A stretch of 8,118 nt of DNA from Spirochaetaceae bacterium (GTDB lineage Bacteria; Spirochaetota; Spirochaetia; B11-G9). Shown here piece by piece: positions 1 through 6,351 of this stretch (the stretch's first letter is position 1; every line of letters begins with the position of its first letter). A program made the position numbers and the translations under genes. The stretch covers positions 1 to 8,118 of the forward strand of contig DAOVSY010000124.1 in NCBI GenBank assembly GCA_030633365.1, given 5' to 3'. The notes below the pieces were generated by a model. The model did no database searches and was not told where the DNA came from. It saw only the letters and a program-made list of their open reading frames with translations.

Positions 1-987
1 GAAAACACCAAAATATGTTAGTAACACACTTGCAGAAATAATACTTCCAAGTAGAAGATGACCAGATCCATTTATAAACAACAGGGAAAGAAAACCTGTC
101 AGAGTTGAAATTGCAGTCAGAGATAAAGGGAAAACCAGCTTTCTCCTGACATGAAATTTATCTCTGTTTCCCGGGGCATAAAATATGTGATAAAAATAAT
201 GAATAATGTAGTCACTTAACAGACCAAGGCTAAATATGGGAATTAACAGAATCATGGGAGAATTTTGTACTCCCATGAATCTTACAAAACTATATGAGGC
301 AAAAACTGATATAATAATTAGTAACCATGCAATAACAATGGCTTTAATATTTTTAAAACTGAGAAAAACTACCATTACAAGAATTAAAAGTAATGGTAGA
401 AAAACAAGGATATCATCTGTAAGAAGTATTTCTGTTTTAGCTACTATTGGTGATTTCCCAGTATATTCAAAGGAAATATCAGAATAGTTTAACTTAATAT
501 CCATAAGAACACTATCTATATCTGCAGGAGATATCTTATATCCAAAATATATATAAAAAAGCAATGAACTTTTGGAATCATTTATGTATGGTTTAAGTTC
601 AGGATGTTCATCAATAATTCCTGGTAAATCAGTAAAAAAAACTTCTGTTCTTTCTTTTTTTCCGGGAATAATAGGACTGATATATATTTCAAACTCATCA
701 CTTCTGACAGTATTTGCAGTTAAAATGGAATCAACCTGAGTAACTCCCTTAATATCAATAAAATCAGCATTTAAGCTCTCAAGAAGTTCTATTGTTTCTT
801 CATTAAAAAAAGAGATATTACTATTGTTAAGATCAATAGTGGCAATTACCACATTCCTTTGGGGAATAAGAAGCTGGCTGTCAGCTTCCTGATAGGGCTT
901 TACAACGTTTCCAGTATCGGAAGGGACTAAAATAAATGCAAATATAGCGAGTATTATTACAATAGAAGCAAAAAAAACTTTCTTCAC
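1..987 (-). CDS. RND/MMPL-family predicted exporter, N-terminal part (runs off the left edge)
   Basis: Inner-membrane transporter of the RND superfamily (COG1033/MMPL type), expected to export lipids or other hydrophobic compounds using the proton gradient; the substrate cannot be told. I translated 329 codons without a stop. Visible layout: TM1 at residues 4-21, an extracytoplasmic domain at about 22-190, then TM2 (192-211), TM3 (214-235), TM4 (244-265), TM5 (284-305) and the start of TM6. TM4 carries GLLSDYIIH (255-263), matching the family's G-x-x-x-DY-x-x-H signature; the Asp-Tyr pair is the proton relay in MmpL3. The start is GTG at 987-985, set by an in-frame TAG four codons upstream and an AGGA Shine-Dalgarno 7 nt before it; the nearby ATG at 994-992 is in another frame and stops after two codons. 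Usual length is 700-900 residues, so more than half lies outside the window. The next gene upstream is 191 bp away, so it probably has its own promoter. Confidence 0.85.
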   Translation of the reverse strand, partial: MKKVFFASIVIILAIFAFILVPSDTGNVVKPYQEADSQLLIPQRNVVIATIDLNNSNISFFNEETIELLESLNADFIDIKGVTQVDSILTANTVRSDEFEIYISPIIPGKKERTEVFFTDLPGIIDEHPELKPYINDSKSSLLFYIYFGYKISPADIDSVLMDIKLNYSDISFEYTGKSPIVAKTEILLTDDILVFLPLLLILVMVVFLSFKNIKAIVIAWLLIIISVFASYSFVRFMGVQNSPMILLIPIFSLGLLSDYIIHYFYHIFYAPGNRDKFHVRRKLVFPLSLTAISTLTGFLSLLFINGSGHLLLGSIISASVLLTYFGVF

Positions 988-1016
988 ATATTCATCCTAA
1001 ACAAAAATATATCTCC

Positions 1017-1047
1017 ATTATGTACAATAAGTTAAAGTTAAACTCAA
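1017..1047 (-). promoter_or_regulatory. Possible promoter of the MMPL exporter gene
   Basis: Reading leftward, TTGAGT (1047-1042) is followed after 17 bp by TACATA, or after 19 bp by the better -10 CATAAT (1022-1017), about 30 bp before the GTG start. Both hexamers are imperfect and the region is very AT-rich, so chance is a real alternative. The rest of the 988-1178 gap holds no gene and no convincing terminator; it has only a short ATTAG-N7-CTAAT dyad at 1113-1129. Confidence 0.3.
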
Positions 1048-1178
1048 AGAACACTGAAGCTGGATTCATACTGTATAAAAACACAGAATCAATCAAGTAC
1101 TGCATCTAAATAATTAGTATATACCTAATGATAGATATTAACTAAAAATTTACCAAAACATATTAAGTAGATAGTGAA

Positions 1179-2717
1179 TTAACAATGATCTATAATATCT
1201 ACGGCTGTTTTAATACCATCAGTAGCACTGGAAATAATTCCCCCTGCATAACCGCTCCCTTCCCCGGATACATACAGATTGGAAAAGCCCTCACACAAGC
1301 CTCCTGCACCCCGCAGGACCTGAACAGGAGCAGATGTTTTACTTTCAAGACCCATAATCATCCCTTCATTAAAGTCCTGAAGTTTGCGTGAAAATACTTT
1401 AAGCCCATCTCTAAGGGCTTCAGATATACTGCCTGGCAGCATTTCCCAGAGTGGAGCAGGATTTAGTTTCAAAGGATAACTTGTTCCGGAAGCAGAAGGA
1501 ACTGAAGGGGACGCTGTTGTTTCTAAAAAATCCTTTATTGTACAGGCTGGTGCACTGTACTTATCTGAATAAAAACTCCGCTCAAGATTCTCTGTCCAAT
1601 TTAGAGCTTCTTCTGCAGAGACTTTTTTTCCCAGCAATTTCTCAAGATTAACAGCTGCAACCAGGGCGGAATTGGCAAATTCACCATTTCTGGCGTAATT
1701 ACTCATGCCATTTACAATATTAGTATCCTGATAAGCAGTAGCAGGAACAATTGTTCCCCCGGGACACATACAAAAAGTATAAACAGGTAATAGATTGTTA
1801 TTATTTGAAGTAAGACGGTATTCAGCTGCTTTAACTCCAGGCAGAGAAGATACTCCCCATTGAGCTACATTTATCAACTCCTGTCTATGTTCTATCCGTG
1901 ATCCCAGGGCATAATTTTTTACACGGAATTCTACTCCATGTCTCATAAGCATTCTATATGTTTCATATGAAGAATGTCCTGATGCGACAATCAGGTAATC
2001 CAACTCATACTGCATATTTTTAGTTTGTACAGAATGCACAAAACCATCTTTTATGGTCAGATCCTCGGCAAATCTTTCAAACTCGATGGTTCCTCCGTTC
2101 CTCAAAAACTCATGACGAAGATTTTTTACTATAATCTTTAAATTATCACTGCCAAGATGGGGATGAGCAAGATATTTTATCTCTTCAGGCGCTCCTGAGC
2201 GAATGTATGCATCCATAATAAATGCCCGTTCCTGTGAAATTCGTTTAGATCTGGAAGTTAATTTCCCATCAGAAAAGGTTCCTGCTCCACCCTCTCCAAA
2301 AGCATAGTTGGCGTTGGAATCAAAAATTCCCGTTTGCTCAAAACTTGCAATTCTTTTTCCACGGGAATCCACATCTGCGCCACGTTCAAGAATTGTTACT
2401 GTAAATCCAGCTTTCTGGAGATAAAGTGCAGAAAACATTCCCGCAGGACCACTGCCAATAATAACAATCTTTTTATTTCGTTTTTTGTATGGAATGGTAA
2501 ACTCTTGATCTGAAATAAAAGTATCTCCCCTTAAATCTTCAGAAAAAATCCGTACATTGAGTAACCAGTAAATATTCCCTTTTTTTCTGGCATCCAGACT
2601 CTTTTTGAGAATCTCAAATGAAAAATCATTTAGATTAATTTTCTTCGAGATAATTGTTTGAAGTTCATTCTCAGAATAATCAGTTGGAAGTTTAAGAGAA
2701 AGATCTTTGTAATTCAT
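1179..2717 (-). CDS. FAD-dependent oxidoreductase, COG2509 family (512 aa)
   Basis: Cytoplasmic flavoprotein of the COG2509 'uncharacterized FAD-dependent dehydrogenase' family; reaction and substrate are not known. Residues 1-60 form the small N-terminal domain typical of the family (LSLKLP, then a basic alpha/beta stretch). The dinucleotide-binding Rossmann motif is IVIIGSGPAG (84-93, GxGxxG at 88-93) with the ribose-binding acidic residue E111. Family-specific blocks follow: FGEGGAGTFSDGKL (140-153), a second nucleotide-associated strand YLIVASGHS (241-249), FCMCPGG (315-321; Cys317 and Cys319 could be redox-active, which is inference), and the C-terminal FAD-contact block VSGEGSGYAGGI (483-494). 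The length is normal and nothing is missing. The start fits family N-termini, although no Shine-Dalgarno precedes it; a perfect TATAAT lies 7 nt upstream instead. It is last of a leftward cluster after ada and a methyltransferase (45 nt gap). Confidence 0.9.
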   Translation of the reverse strand: MNYKDLSLKLPTDYSENELQTIISKKINLNDFSFEILKKSLDARKKGNIYWLLNVRIFSEDLRGDTFISDQEFTIPYKKRNKKIVIIGSGPAGMFSALYLQKAGFTVTILERGADVDSRGKRIASFEQTGIFDSNANYAFGEGGAGTFSDGKLTSRSKRISQERAFIMDAYIRSGAPEEIKYLAHPHLGSDNLKIIVKNLRHEFLRNGGTIEFERFAEDLTIKDGFVHSVQTKNMQYELDYLIVASGHSSYETYRMLMRHGVEFRVKNYALGSRIEHRQELINVAQWGVSSLPGVKAAEYRLTSNNNNLLPVYTFCMCPGGTIVPATAYQDTNIVNGMSNYARNGEFANSALVAAVNLEKLLGKKVSAEEALNWTENLERSFYSDKYSAPACTIKDFLETTASPSVPSASGTSYPLKLNPAPLWEMLPGSISEALRDGLKVFSRKLQDFNEGMIMGLESKTSAPVQVLRGAGGLCEGFSNLYVSGEGSGYAGGIISSATDGIKTAVDIIDHC

Positions 2718-2724
2718 ACAGAGT

Positions 2725-2730
2725 ATTATA
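2725..2730 (-). promoter_or_regulatory. -10 box right before the COG2509 start codon (possible leaderless transcript)
   Basis: A perfect TATAAT ends 7 nt before the ATG at 2717, so a transcript from it would begin at or next to the A of the start codon. The 45 nt upstream of the ATG contain no Shine-Dalgarno. The -35 position (about 2748-2753) reads TTTCCC, a poor match, so the promoter may be weak or factor-dependent, and read-through from the methyltransferase gene is also likely. Confidence 0.4.
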
Positions 2731-2762
2731 GTGACAGAACCTGTGTTGGGAAAGGAATAGAG

Positions 2763-3443
2763 TTATGATTTACAAATTATAATCTCAACTGGTAGCCCAA
2801 AAAGTTTTTTTATTTCTTTATACTGAATCTTAAATCCAGTATCTTCAACTGACTGACCAACATAGATCGGTCTACAGTCTGCATATTTTGGGAATTTTCT
2901 ATGAGCCCATTCATACAGCTTAACCATGACCAAAGCCGCATCCTCTTTTGACATACTGACTAAACCAAGTCTTCCCTGTGGTTTCAAAACCCGTTTAATC
3001 TCATTAAGAACTATTGGGATTTCAGGTGTATCAAAAAGTTCAAGAGTAAAACTCATAAAAACTGCATCAAATTTGTCTACTTTATATGGAAGACTTACTG
3101 CATCACCACATTTAAGCTCAACCCGGTTTAACAGATTAGGCTTTTTTAGTCTTTTTTCTGCCACTTTAAGCATTCCGGAAGAGATATCAATACCATAGAT
3201 TTTGCCGGTTTCTCCTAATAATTTTGCCATCTGTTTGAGAGACTGACCAGTTCCATATCCTATCTCCAGTACATGTTCACCAGCTTTAATGTTTAAATGC
3301 TTTAAAGCTATAGCTGTATACTTTGCTTCGAAAGTACCTGCAAATAGATCATAGGTCCTGCTCATTTTAGTATAAGTTTTTTCTGCGTCATTTTTGCTTC
3401 GATATACTCTTGATATTTTTTCCTGGCTGCTATCCGGGTCCAC
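2763..3443 (-). CDS. Class I SAM-dependent methyltransferase, UbiE/Methyltransf_11 type (226 aa)
   Basis: Soluble methyltransferase with a Rossmann-like SAM-binding fold. Motif I is VLEIGYGTG (58-66, ExGxGxG), the acidic residue that holds the SAM ribose is D86 in YGID (83-86), motif II is GDAVSLPY (113-120), and the post-II/III region is LKPQGRL (153-159). This is the pattern of small-molecule methyltransferases of the UbiE/COQ5 group; the acceptor substrate cannot be read from sequence. The start is GTG, supported by AAGGAG six bases upstream (3455-3450); the N-terminal 25 residues are polar and variable, so a later start at M27 is possible but lacks such a site. It begins 15 nt after the ada stop codon, so the two are almost certainly co-transcribed. 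Whether it has a role in the alkylation response is open; guilt by association only. Confidence 0.85.
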   Translation of the reverse strand: MDPDSSQEKISRVYRSKNDAEKTYTKMSRTYDLFAGTFEAKYTAIALKHLNIKAGEHVLEIGYGTGQSLKQMAKLLGETGKIYGIDISSGMLKVAEKRLKKPNLLNRVELKCGDAVSLPYKVDKFDAVFMSFTLELFDTPEIPIVLNEIKRVLKPQGRLGLVSMSKEDAALVMVKLYEWAHRKFPKYADCRPIYVGQSVEDTGFKIQYKEIKKLFGLPVEIIICKS

Positions 3444-3449
3444 TTAACA

Positions 3450-3455
3450 CTCCTT
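3450..3455 (-). promoter_or_regulatory. Shine-Dalgarno deciding the GTG start of the methyltransferase
   Basis: AAGGAG, a strong anti-SD match, six bases before GTG (3443-3441). It sits in the 15-nt gap between the ada stop and this gene, supporting coupled translation in one mRNA. Confidence 0.75.
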
Positions 3456-3458
3456 CCC

Positions 3459-4502
3459 TTATAAGTTAGCCTTTTCCAGATCAAGAAGCCATTTTTTCCG
3501 ATGCAATCCTCCACCATAACCTGTAAGACTTCCATCAGCACCTATAACCCTGTGACAGGGAATAATTACAGCAATTCGATTATGTCCATTGGCAGAGGCA
3601 ACTGCTCTGACTGCCTTGGGATTTCCCAAAGCCACAGCTTGCTGTTTATAGGAACGTGTTTCACCATAAGGAATATCCTGCAGTCCTTTCCAAACCGATT
3701 GTCTGAACTCTGTACCTGGAGTATCCAATAGAACAGAAAATGTTTTACGTTCCCCAGCAAAGTATTCCTTCATCTCCAGTTGAACATGATCAAGATGAGG
3801 GTTTTCTCCAGGGAGAATAACTGCATTTAACCGTTTTCGCAGATCCTTAAACTCTGTTTCAAGCATTCTGCGATCGGTAAATTCAAGAAGGCAAATTCCC
3901 TTTTTACTGGCACAGGCAAACATAGGTCCCACAGGACTTGTAAATCGAACAATATTTAGAACCACTTTATCATTGGTATTTGTTGGAGGATCACCAAAAA
4001 CAGAACGATAGCTGTCGTTAAAACCGCTTAATGACTCATAGCCACTGTCAAATGCTGAGTCTGTAACAGAATTTCCACTGTTTATACTGTTAAAGGCTGA
4101 ATTAATTTTGAGCTGTCTGTGATATGCATGAAAAGTCATATTATGATGTTTTTTAAACCATCTGCTAATCTGACTGGGTTCAATACCCCTCTGCCTTAGA
4201 TCATAGTCCTTAATTTTTAAATATGGGTCCTGATGCAGTTCTTTTATAATATCTTTTATATATTCGGGTGTCTCATCCAGTTTTTCCATGGGTTTACAGA
4301 CCTTACAGGGTCTGTATCCATTTTGAAGAGCCTCCTGGGTAGTATCATAGAAAATGACATTCTCCTGTTTTGGTTTTCTTGCCCTGCAGGAAGGTCTGCA
4401 AAATATACCTGTTGTTTTAACAGCTGTTATAAAGATGCCTTCGTAATAAGTTTCTTTTTTTCCGATGGCATCATATTTTTCCTGAAATGTTAAATTCTGC
4501 AT
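3459..4502 (-). CDS. ada: Ada: DNA alkylation sensor, transcription activator and O6-methylguanine-DNA methyltransferase
   Basis: Suicide repair protein and regulator of the adaptive response to alkylation. Using the ATG at 4502 it has 347 residues (E. coli Ada: 354). Domain 1 (about 9-70): Zn-bound phosphotriester-repair domain with FCRPSC and RPCKVC; the four cysteines (35, 39, 66, 69) keep exactly the spacing of E. coli C38/C42/C69/C72, and C35 would be the methyl acceptor. Domain 2 (about 80-172): AraC-type double helix-turn-helix (SQISRWF, then SAFDSGYESLSGFNDSYR). Domain 3 (about 180-342): Ogt-like O6-alkylguanine methyltransferase with IPCHRVIG, acceptor Cys316, and NGHNR just before it. 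An in-frame ATG five codons upstream (4517) has no Shine-Dalgarno, while the 4502 ATG has GGGAG eight bases upstream, so I prefer 4502. It is first of the leftward cluster with the methyltransferase. All three functional modules look intact. Confidence 0.95.
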   Translation of the reverse strand: MQNLTFQEKYDAIGKKETYYEGIFITAVKTTGIFCRPSCRARKPKQENVIFYDTTQEALQNGYRPCKVCKPMEKLDETPEYIKDIIKELHQDPYLKIKDYDLRQRGIEPSQISRWFKKHHNMTFHAYHRQLKINSAFNSINSGNSVTDSAFDSGYESLSGFNDSYRSVFGDPPTNTNDKVVLNIVRFTSPVGPMFACASKKGICLLEFTDRRMLETEFKDLRKRLNAVILPGENPHLDHVQLEMKEYFAGERKTFSVLLDTPGTEFRQSVWKGLQDIPYGETRSYKQQAVALGNPKAVRAVASANGHNRIAVIIPCHRVIGADGSLTGYGGGLHRKKWLLDLEKANL

Positions 4503-4510
4503 AATTGGAA

Positions 4511-4515
4511 CTCCC
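4511..4515 (-). promoter_or_regulatory. Shine-Dalgarno favouring the inner ada start
   Basis: GGGAG lies 8 nt before the ATG at 4502-4500. It overlaps the codons of the upstream ATG (4517-4515), which itself has only AT-rich sequence before it. This is why ada is called from 4502 and not 4517. Confidence 0.6.
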
Positions 4516-4521
4516 ATATTA

Positions 4522-4530
4522 TTTATATCA
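4522..4530 (-). promoter_or_regulatory. ada: Extended -10 promoter of ada
   Basis: TGATATAAA (4530-4522) is an extended -10 (TGnTATAAT with one mismatch). There is no -35 match at the right distance, as expected for an activator-dependent promoter. Transcription would start near 4515, past the upstream ATG, giving a very short leader with the GGGAG site at its 5' end. A competing possibility is TTGTCA (4576-4571) with a poor -10 (AATACC, 4553-4548). Confidence 0.5.
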
Positions 4531-4536
4531 TGAATT

Positions 4537-4565
4537 TACCACCGAGAGGTATTTTCTACTACCGA
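4537..4565 (-). promoter_or_regulatory. Direct-repeat operator upstream of ada (candidate Ada-binding site)
   Basis: On the ada-sense strand TCGGTAGTA (4565-4557) and TCGGTGGTA (4545-4537) form a 9-bp direct repeat with one mismatch, start to start exactly 20 bp, about two helical turns. Relative to a transcription start near 4515 they lie at about -42 to -50 and -22 to -30, upstream of and overlapping the missing -35 element. AraC-family activators typically bind such tandem half-sites, so autoregulation by methylated Ada is the natural inference. The repeat does not need to resemble the E. coli Ada box. Confidence 0.5.
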
Positions 4566-4608
4566 AAATTTGACAAGTATCTTTTATAATTAAGTTAAAT
4601 GGGGATGT

Positions 4609-4634
4609 ATTATCAAATAAATAACTATGATAAT
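4609..4634. repeat. AT-rich inverted repeat between the DUF6172 gene and ada
   Basis: ATTATCA (4609-4615) and TGATAAT (4628-4634) are a perfect 7-bp inverted repeat with a 12-nt loop, located 15 nt beyond the DUF6172 stop codon in its direction of transcription. No T-run follows on that strand, so it is a poor terminator candidate; it may be a protein site or chance in AT-rich DNA. Confidence 0.3.
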
Positions 4635-4649
4635 TAAGGTGTTTAGATC

Positions 4650-4952
4650 TTACAAGATTTTAGTTTTCTCTTTGCTCTTTCGATGACCAGGCTTAGCTAT
4701 AATTTCCAGATAAAATGATTCCAATTTAAGTTCTTCAGCTTTATCAATAAATTTATTTATTTCTGCGATATGAATAGGTTTAGCCTCCTGTTCTGTATGA
4801 CCATACCTGCAATCAAAATCCCAGTAATCAACATTTTCCGGCAACACTTTCTTTTGTTCTCTTTTTATATACTTCTTAACATCCCTTTTTACTGCTTCAA
4901 ATAATCTGTCAGCTTTGATTTTAGGGTGTGTCAAAATAAATGTTTTTTTCAT
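4650..4952 (-). CDS. DUF6172 family protein (100 aa)
   Basis: Small, soluble, strongly charged protein of unknown function. I recognise the DUF6172 pattern: the N-terminal KKTFxLTHPKIK (2-13), a basic helix KRDVKKYIKRE (23-33), the signature DYWDFDCRYG (42-51), HIAEINKFID (62-71) and the C-terminal LEIIAKPGHR (82-91). These blocks, especially WDFDCR and KPGHR, span nearly the whole protein, so it is full length. No membrane segment, signal peptide or known catalytic motif is visible; Cys48 is the only cysteine. The basic helix may contact nucleic acid, which is only a guess. The start has AGGA five bases upstream. It is a single-gene unit with its own promoter (4986-5014) and lies downstream of a terminator-like hairpin. 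Confidence 0.8.
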   Translation of the reverse strand: MKKTFILTHPKIKADRLFEAVKRDVKKYIKREQKKVLPENVDYWDFDCRYGHTEQEAKPIHIAEINKFIDKAEELKLESFYLEIIAKPGHRKSKEKTKIL

Positions 4953-4985
4953 GTTTATCCTAATAGAAACTAAATATTATTGCTG

Positions 4986-5014
4986 ATATTAACTTATTTA
5001 TGCTTATATGGCAA
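4986..5014 (-). promoter_or_regulatory. Promoter of the DUF6172 gene
   Basis: TTGCCA (5014-5009, five of six consensus bases), a 17-bp spacer and TAATAT (4991-4986, four of six). The predicted start near 4979 gives a leader of about 27 nt containing the AGGA ribosome site. This is the best-formed sigma70-type promoter in the window. Confidence 0.6.
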
Positions 5015-5030
5015 CTCATATAATAATTAT

Positions 5031-5054
5031 AAAAATATTGAGTCACTCAATTTT
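5031..5054 (-). terminator. Hairpin terminator after the RibD-C/DHFR-like gene
   Basis: ATTGAG and CTCAAT (5037-5051 on the plus strand) form a 6-bp stem with a 3-nt loop; two further A-T pairs follow after a mismatch. On the minus strand ATTTTT follows the stem (5036-5031), 20-40 nt past the stop codon at 5074. The other strand also has TTTT after the stem, so it may work both ways. The stem is short and mostly A-T. Confidence 0.5.
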
Positions 5055-5073
5055 CCTACGTGTTATTCCTTGA

Positions 5074-5625
5074 TTATATATTAATAATAACCTGGTAGGT
5101 TGATTGTATAAAACCAAAATCATAGATCTTTGTAGTAACATGCATGAGGGTTATATCCTGGGTCAAACCACCAAACAAGGATATGCCCTTACCAATAATG
5201 ACAGGTGTTACAGTGATTGTAATATCGTTGATTAGTCCTTCTGCTAAAAATCTCCGGATTGTCATCCCTCCATCAATATATAAGCGGCTGAAACCTTTTT
5301 GAGAAAGGCGGTCAAATAATTCTTTAGGAGATTCTGACGAATGTTCTACTGTTTTTCTTAGATCTACCGGTATTTCTAGCGGTCGGCGACTCAATACAAT
5401 TACAGTCTTATCACTGTACGGCCAGTGACCCATAGTTAAAACTTTTTCGTATGTGTTTCTACCCATTACCAGGGCATCAACAGAGTCCAGAAAGGGGACA
5501 TACCCGCAGTCTTCACCTTCCGGAACCTTTGAATTTGCAGCATCAAGCCAATCAAGAGCCCCATCTTCTCTGGCTATAAAACCATCCAGACTGGTTGCAA
5601 TAAATACTGATGCAATTAAACTCAT
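5074..5625 (-). CDS. Dihydrofolate reductase-family / RibD C-terminal domain protein (183 aa)
   Basis: Single-domain, soluble, NADPH-type reductase of the RibD-C fold (PF01872), the group that includes YyaP and YwjB of Bacillus; the physiological substrate is usually unknown and it is probably not the essential FolA. Motifs in order: SLDGFIA (12-18), the N-terminal nucleotide/substrate block; VMGRNTYE (53-60), like the MGRxTxE block of DHFRs; TVIVLSR (74-80); YIDGG (116-120), the glycine turn at the cofactor pyrophosphate; and PVIIGKGISLF (141-151), typical of RibD-C. The length is normal for the family. The ATG is preceded by a near-ideal AAGGAG six bases upstream (5637-5632). A terminator hairpin follows, and upstream it faces the nitroreductase gene divergently, so this looks like a monocistronic gene. 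I see no clear -35/-10 pair for it in the 206-bp divergent region. Confidence 0.88.
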   Translation of the reverse strand: MSLIASVFIATSLDGFIAREDGALDWLDAANSKVPEGEDCGYVPFLDSVDALVMGRNTYEKVLTMGHWPYSDKTVIVLSRRPLEIPVDLRKTVEHSSESPKELFDRLSQKGFSRLYIDGGMTIRRFLAEGLINDITITVTPVIIGKGISLFGGLTQDITLMHVTTKIYDFGFIQSTYQVIINI

Positions 5626-5711
5626 AAATTTCTCCTTATTACACTCTCAATAGTTTTTTCTAAGCTTATCTATCCTCATATTAGTATTCATAGTTAGAAA
5701 AAAGTAAATGA

Positions 5712-5738
5712 AAGGTATTGGGTCAATTATAATACCTT
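5712..5738. promoter_or_regulatory. Perfect 8-bp dyad between the divergent reductase and nitroreductase genes
   Basis: AAGGTATT (5712-5719) and AATACCTT (5731-5738) are a perfect inverted repeat with an 11-nt centre. The centre holds a smaller dyad, ATTG-GGT-CAAT (5717-5727), and on the plus strand a TATAAT (5728-5733) overlaps the right arm. No T-run follows on either strand, so an operator fits better than a terminator. It lies 87 bp from the reductase start and 93 bp from the nitroreductase start; a shared regulator is inference. Confidence 0.4.
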
Positions 5739-5774
5739 AGTATATTTGTAAACATAAATATAGACGAAGAAAGC

Positions 5775-5802
5775 TTTTAATCTGAACTAAATTATGTATA
5801 AT
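5775..5802 (+). promoter_or_regulatory. Likely promoter of the nitroreductase gene
   Basis: A perfect -10 TATAAT (5797-5802) is preceded after 16 bp by TTTTAA (5775-5780), a weak -35. The predicted start near 5809 leaves a leader of about 23 nt with AGGAG (5820-5824) seven bases before the ATG. A second TATAAT at 5728-5733 could give a longer leader. Confidence 0.45.
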
Positions 5803-5831
5803 TAGAATATTACAGATTCAGGAGCTGATTT

Positions 5832-6350
5832 ATGGATTTACATGAACTTATTTTAGAAAGAGAAAGCATAAGATCTTATAATATAAACAGAAAAATACCG
5901 GAAGATATCTTAAAACGAATTCTGGAAGCAGGACGATTGGCTCCATCTGCTGGGAACAGACAACCCTGGGAGTTTTTACTTGTGTCTTCAGAAGAAATGC
6001 TGGAAAAAATTAGAGCATGCTATACTCCAGCCTGGTTTCAGAATGCACCACATATCCTTATAGTAAAAGGATATAAGGATAAGGCATGGACAAGAGCTGA
6101 TGATGGGTATAATGCTCTGGAAACAGATCTGACTATTGCCATGGATCATATGATTCTGGCTGCAGAATATGAAAATGTCGGTACATGCTGGATAGAAGCA
6201 TTTACTCCTGATATTTTAAGAAAAGCTCTTGGGCTCAAAGATAATGAGGAAATTTTTGCAATAACACCACTGGGTTATCCCATGGATGGATTCCAGAAAA
6301 AAGCAAATAAAAAAAGAAAGCCCTTTGAGGAAGTTGTTAAATTTATATAG
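5832..6350 (+). CDS. Nitroreductase-family FMN-dependent oxidoreductase (172 aa)
   Basis: Soluble FMN enzyme of the nitroreductase family (PF00881), which transfers electrons from NAD(P)H to nitro compounds, quinones or unknown natural acceptors; members usually act as dimers. Evidence: R10-ESIRSY (10-16) is the N-terminal basic/serine block that binds the FMN phosphate, APSAGNRQPWEF (37-48) is the family signature, and the C-terminal part has VGTCWIEAF (116-124) and ITPLGYP (144-150), the usual FMN-contact and 'GYP' turn. It is a short, single-domain member without the long helical insertion of NfsA/NfsB. The ATG has AGGAG seven bases upstream. This is the only plus-strand gene in the window; it diverges from the RibD-C reductase and its stop codon lies 1 bp from that of the convergent RNase D-like gene. 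The specific substrate cannot be inferred. Confidence 0.9.
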   Translation: MDLHELILERESIRSYNINRKIPEDILKRILEAGRLAPSAGNRQPWEFLLVSSEEMLEKIRACYTPAWFQNAPHILIVKGYKDKAWTRADDGYNALETDLTIAMDHMILAAEYENVGTCWIEAFTPDILRKALGLKDNEEIFAITPLGYPMDGFQKKANKKRKPFEEVVKFI

Positions 6351-6351
6351 G

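Noticed and set aside
236..487. 83-codon open frame on the plus strand
   Set aside because: It lies antisense to the MMPL exporter reading frame, which shows clear membrane segments and the DYxxH signature.
1113..1129. ATTAG-N7-CTAAT dyad in the gap upstream of the MMPL gene
   Set aside because: A 5-bp arm in very AT-rich DNA is expected by chance, and it is not placed on a convincing promoter.
1185..1651. Two plus-strand open frames of 66-68 codons inside the COG2509 gene, and similar ones at 2926-3198, 3501-3731, 4233-4493 and 5453-5653
   Set aside because: All are antisense shadows of genes with recognisable domains and have no family resemblance or ribosome sites.
3566..3760. 64-codon minus-strand open frame inside ada
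   Set aside because: It is in a different frame within the conserved methyltransferase domain of Ada, so it is an out-of-frame shadow.
4570..4590. Plus-strand TTGACA and TATAAT close together
   Set aside because: Only 9 bp separate them, too little for a sigma70 promoter, and no plus-strand gene follows until 5832.
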